Below, in pieces: positions 53,389 through 55,908 of a stretch of 55,908 nucleotides of DNA. Source of the DNA: Oscillospiraceae bacterium (GTDB lineage: Bacteria > Bacillota > Clostridia > Oscillospirales > Oscillospiraceae); assembly GCA_017465625.1 (NCBI GenBank), contig JAFTVV010000036.1, forward strand, positions 1 through 55,908, in the 5' to 3' direction. The translations under genes and the position numbers were made by a program. The notes below the pieces were generated by a model. It did not search any database and was not told the DNA's origin. It saw only the letters and a list, made by a program, of their open reading frames with translations. The number at the start of each line of letters is the position of its first letter. Position 1 is the stretch's first letter.

Positions 53389-54204
53389 ATGAATAAGACA
53401 GAATTGTACCGGGAAAGCCGTTTTTTTAATTACACCCATACCCGCTCTGCCAATATGCCTGCTTTGCACTATCACGATCATTATGAAGTGTATTATTTAA
53501 TCAGCGGCTGCAGACGGTATTTGATCAATGATGAAATGATCGATATATATCCGGGTGAGTTGGTTTTGATCCCACCGATGACACTCCACCGAACGGTTAA
53601 TATCCCCAACGCTTTGGGTAGTGGCTACCACGCCCGGTATCTGCTCTCCCCCCACCGTGAAATGATACCGGATGTTTTTTTGCATCTATTTGACAAGCAT
53701 CATTACCGTTTTGACAACGGGACACAAACTGTTATTGGGGATATTTTTTCTGAAATAGCAGAAAACGCAGATCTTAGCGACCAATACAGCGCCCATTTAA
53801 ATCAAGCCAGTCTCATAAAGCTGCTGTGCGTGATAGGTCGCAATTCCAATCATACCAACAAGCATAACGAAAAAGACAAATACGCCGCTTTAATGGAGCA
53901 GGTAACTGACTATATCAAACTACATTGCAGCGAAGATATTACCCTGTATGAAACCGCTAAGTTTTTTGGCTACAGTATGGAATATTTTTCGCAGCTATTT
54001 AAAACCCAAATTGGTATTTGCTTCAACGATTATTTAAATCAAATGCGTATTTCCAACGCAAGCGCTTTGTTACTATCCACCAGCTTGTCCGTTTCGAAGA
54101 TCTGCAGTCAATGCGGGTTCCAAAATTGCAATTATTTTTCTGCCGTTTTCAAAAAGAAGCTCGGTATTACACCCACCGCCTTTCGAAAACAACAGAGCAA
54201 ATAG
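53389..54204 (+). CDS. AraC-family transcriptional regulator of the galacturonate operon
   Basis: This 271-residue regulator has an N-terminal cupin domain (LHYHDHYEVYYLISG, then YPGELVLIPPMTLHR, about residues 24-70) that would bind the sugar signal. The C-terminal double helix-turn-helix (about 170-268) includes ITLYETAKFFGYSMEYFSQLFKTQIG and SVSKICSQCGFQNCNYFSAVFKKKLGITPTAFR. Its promoter interlocks with that of the operon, so it likely controls both operon and itself. The ATG at 53389 was chosen from promoter position; the ribosome site GGTGAT is weak. Confidence 0.88.
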   Translation: MNKTELYRESRFFNYTHTRSANMPALHYHDHYEVYYLISGCRRYLINDEMIDIYPGELVLIPPMTLHRTVNIPNALGSGYHARYLLSPHREMIPDVFLHLFDKHHYRFDNGTQTVIGDIFSEIAENADLSDQYSAHLNQASLIKLLCVIGRNSNHTNKHNEKDKYAALMEQVTDYIKLHCSEDITLYETAKFFGYSMEYFSQLFKTQIGICFNDYLNQMRISNASALLLSTSLSVSKICSQCGFQNCNYFSAVFKKKLGITPTAFRKQQSK

Positions 54205-54307
54205 CCTTTCGATTGCAAGACAAAAAAAGGTAATTCAGAATAAACTGCTGCCAGAGTTATGAGCAAGACCCATGTTACATACAGTGGATATTTGAAGCCT
54301 AACAAAA

Positions 54308-54344
54308 CAATAACCCCTGAGGTTTTAAGCCTCAGGGGTTATTG
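54308..54344. terminator. Strong hairpin terminator between converging genes
   Basis: A perfect 15-bp stem (54308-54322 with 54330-54344, CAATAACCCCTGAGG and its complement) encloses a seven-base loop. On the - strand it is followed by TTTTGTTA, so it best serves the 313-residue gene, but it can also stop the AraC transcript. The rest of 54205-54435 holds no gene. Confidence 0.85.
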
Positions 54345-54435
54345 CTACTTTGATCGCAAATACATTCCTCATAATATGCAGGGTTTGTATCTGCGTGTTA
54401 TGTATTTGGGCGCATATTCTTCCCAGGGAAGATGT

Positions 54436-55377
54436 TTACGATTTTTTCAATTCATACAAATAATCATTGTAAGTGTAAAAATCGTTAGTTTGAGGCTGAT
54501 AATCTTCACACAAGCCACAATACTGTCTTGACCTTTTTTCTCGTTCTCCATCGTCCTCGGTATAGAAATACAAGTCGCTCTTTTGCGTAATCAAAACATC
54601 CTTAGTGCAAAATACTTTGTTTCTGTCATTGCCGACGGGACACAAATTACCATGCTTGCAGGTTAAGCAGCATTTCAGAAAAACACCTTCCGGTAACTGT
54701 CTTTGTAAATCTGCAAAAGCGTCAATCCATAAATAATCGCTGCCATGTCCCCAGTAATCTTTATCATCAAATGTACATCCAACATTAACGGTTAACTGTT
54801 GTTCAAGACTTTCCTTATCATATAACGGCTCTTCATCGTAGCCGACCCACAACTTCACTGCTACATCGCCATTTGGAGTCTGCAACACAGCATCATACCG
54901 ATATTGCCGATACAGTTCATACCACGCTTTTTCCTTGTATTCGTCCCAACAGACAATAACATGATCAAAATCGAATTCCATTGTGAAGTAGGGTTCAATA
55001 CCACAGCCACCAATAGAATAACCATGATCTTCTTTTTCAAAATAAAAAACTGTAATCTCGTTTTGCAATTCTTCTAAAATTCGATCAATTGCATCCTTTT
55101 CACGGAAAATCACTTGCGGACCAACCGGATACGATTTGCCATCTTCTCCCATTTCCCATACTCTACCCGGCTCATAAGTTGGTGAATGAAAGTTTTTAAA
55201 AGTGATCTGCGCAGAAGTAATTTCCAGATCATGGTCGGAGGTATTCTGAGGTGTATCCTTGTGGATATTCACCATCGAAGCAGAAACAACCAAGTCTGTC
55301 CCGTCATAACTGACAAAAGAAAATTTAGAATCGTGGAACTCAAATATACTGAGATCATTTTTAACACAAAACTTCAT
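54436..55377 (-). CDS. Hypothetical protein with C-terminal cysteine motifs
   Basis: This 313-residue protein is soluble and has no signal peptide. The N-terminal ~190 residues are rich in acidic and aromatic residues and predicted mostly beta. The C-terminal part holds CCLTCKHGNLCPVGND (about 228-243), FCTKD and QYCGLCEDYQ (about 288-297), a pattern suggesting metal binding. I do not recognise the family with confidence; it loosely resembles DUF6304-like proteins sometimes found beside toxin systems. AAAGGAGGGGG precedes the ATG. Its A+T-richer composition and position next to a recombinase suggest it may be cargo of a mobile element. Confidence 0.7.
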   Translation of the reverse strand: MKFCVKNDLSIFEFHDSKFSFVSYDGTDLVVSASMVNIHKDTPQNTSDHDLEITSAQITFKNFHSPTYEPGRVWEMGEDGKSYPVGPQVIFREKDAIDRILEELQNEITVFYFEKEDHGYSIGGCGIEPYFTMEFDFDHVIVCWDEYKEKAWYELYRQYRYDAVLQTPNGDVAVKLWVGYDEEPLYDKESLEQQLTVNVGCTFDDKDYWGHGSDYLWIDAFADLQRQLPEGVFLKCCLTCKHGNLCPVGNDRNKVFCTKDVLITQKSDLYFYTEDDGEREKRSRQYCGLCEDYQPQTNDFYTYNDYLYELKKS

Positions 55378-55456
55378 AAAACCCCCTCCTTTAGTAAAAT
55401 TTTATCACAAAACCGTATACATTTCAATCAGTAAAATGGAATAGTTCGTTGAAGTA

Positions 55457-55620
55457 GTGATATTCCGTCGTTGACGGAGTGATATTTTTACTTTGCAAAA
55501 GTTATATTGAAGCCTGCGGCTTGGATGAAATTAAACCCGTCCTTCTCCCGACAAAGTCGGATTTCATCACGAAGTGATTTCATCCCACGCAAGTGGGATT
55601 TATTCCGTCCGCCGGACGGA
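55457..55620. repeat. Array of six short hairpins
   Basis: Six perfect small hairpins with 3-4 base loops occur in 164 bp: CCGTC/GACGG (55465-55477, flanked by GTGATATT repeats), AAGCC/GGCTT (55510-55522), CCGAC/GTCGG (55548-55560), ATCAC/GTGAT (55566-55578), TCCCAC/GTGGGA (55583-55598) and TCCGTCC/GGACGGA (55604-55620). The last four are joined by short TTTCAT- or TTTATT-like linkers. No gene is credible on either strand apart from the recombinase end. It resembles a recombination or attachment region, or an intergenic repeat. Confidence 0.75.
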
Positions 55621-55908
55621 TTTAGCTGAGTCCCTTCCGGCGTACCAAAAAAGAGAGGGCGATCGCCCTCTCTTTTTTGGTACACCAGCACATTCTATAA
55701 TCGAACCGTTTACCTCTTTTAGGTTTACGGTTTTAGTTGCTTCCTTATAATTGAACGTTATGACCAGCTTGTCGTCGTAGAGATATACGGCGTTTACAAA
55801 TATGTCAATCAGTCTTTGTTTGTGTTCCTTCGCTTCTAAACGCATGGTCTGAATTTGATTCAACCATAATACTAAGCCCTCTTTTGTGATGGTGGGCTTC
55901 TTCATCTC
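55600..55908 (-). CDS. C-terminal fragment of a large serine recombinase, cut by the window edge
   Basis: The frame runs off the window; 102 codons remain. The segment ITKEGLVLWLNQIQTMR, RQRLIDIFVNAVYLYDDKLVITFNYK is characteristic of the far C-terminus of clostridial resolvase-type site-specific recombinases (integrases of mobilisable elements and phage). The natural end is normally near VNLKEVNGS; here the frame continues about 33 codons through a perfect palindrome and a hairpin to a TAA at 55600-55602, so the tail may not be native. Completeness upstream cannot be judged. Confidence 0.8.
   Translation of the reverse strand, partial: EMKKPTITKEGLVLWLNQIQTMRLEAKEHKQRLIDIFVNAVYLYDDKLVITFNYKEATKTVNLKEVNGSIIECAGVPKKRGRSPSLFWYAGRDSAKSVRRTE
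55642..55683. terminator. 42-bp perfect palindrome at the recombinase 3' end
   Basis: Bases 55642-55683 form a perfect 42-bp inverted repeat centred on GGCGATCGCC, with A6/T6 tracts in the arms. It can form a long stem with U-rich sides, so it may act as a bidirectional terminator. It lies inside the apparent recombinase reading frame. Confidence 0.8.

Noticed and set aside
55488-55691. 67-codon - strand frame over the hairpin array
   Set aside because: It is translated hairpin DNA; such frames recur wherever this kind of array lies.

Overview
The window looks like chromosomal DNA of a gut-type anaerobic Clostridia (Oscillospiraceae/Lachnospiraceae-like Firmicutes). Evidence: canonical AGGAGG-type ribosome sites before nearly every gene, consensus sigma-A promoters, Gram-positive lipoproteins, YhaO/YhaN-type nuclease genes, a clostridial-type large serine recombinase end, and carbohydrate ABC transport genes without their own ATPase. 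I cannot name the species. No rRNA, tRNA or CRISPR array was found.

Region 1 (1-592) holds no gene. It carries imperfect direct and inverted repeats ending in a terminator-like hairpin. Region 2 (690-8301, + strand) is a housekeeping operon: ymdB-type phosphodiesterase, yhaO/yhaN nuclease pair, mgtC-type protein and the trkA/trkH potassium uptake pair. It ends at a strong bidirectional terminator.

Region 3 (8370-42897, all - strand, about 34.5 kb, 16 genes with gaps mostly under 60 bp) is one glycan-utilisation locus. In transcription order it encodes: a 1811-residue membrane-anchored repeat protein; two ABC sugar permeases and a solute-binding lipoprotein; a DUF4091/GH123-like lipoprotein; a beta-sandwich lipoprotein; a secreted 316-residue protein; an 1812-residue secreted repeat protein with a GH-like C-terminus; GH20, GH29 and GH106-like glycosidases; a Gfo/Idh/MocA oxidoreductase; a small PQ-loop membrane protein; an esterase; an 1885-residue secreted protein joining repeats, a calcineurin-like phosphatase and a tyrosine-phosphatase domain; and a GH36 enzyme. 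Three giant proteins share an unrecognised ~100-residue repeat domain with a [ND]-D-W-Y-I-[IV]-L core: 9, 4 and 5 clear copies. This is the best candidate for an undescribed system: an anchored, repeat-based extracellular assembly for a fucosylated, galactosylated, hexosamine-containing and possibly phosphorylated glycan. A divergent AraC-type regulator (43363-44256) faces the operon across a 465-bp AT-rich control region.

Region 4 (44325-53258, - strand) is a complete galacturonate operon. A GH4 alpha-galacturonidase (CHEV motif) frees galacturonate; UxaC, UxaB, UxaA, KdgK and KDPG aldolase convert it to pyruvate and glyceraldehyde 3-phosphate; a serine hydrolase lies among them. A second AraC-type regulator (53389-54204) is transcribed divergently from a promoter whose -35 box overlaps that of the operon.

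Region 5 (54205-55908) has an unrecognised cysteine-containing protein, an array of six short hairpins, a 42-bp perfect palindrome and the 3' end of a serine recombinase running off the window, so a mobile element probably begins here.
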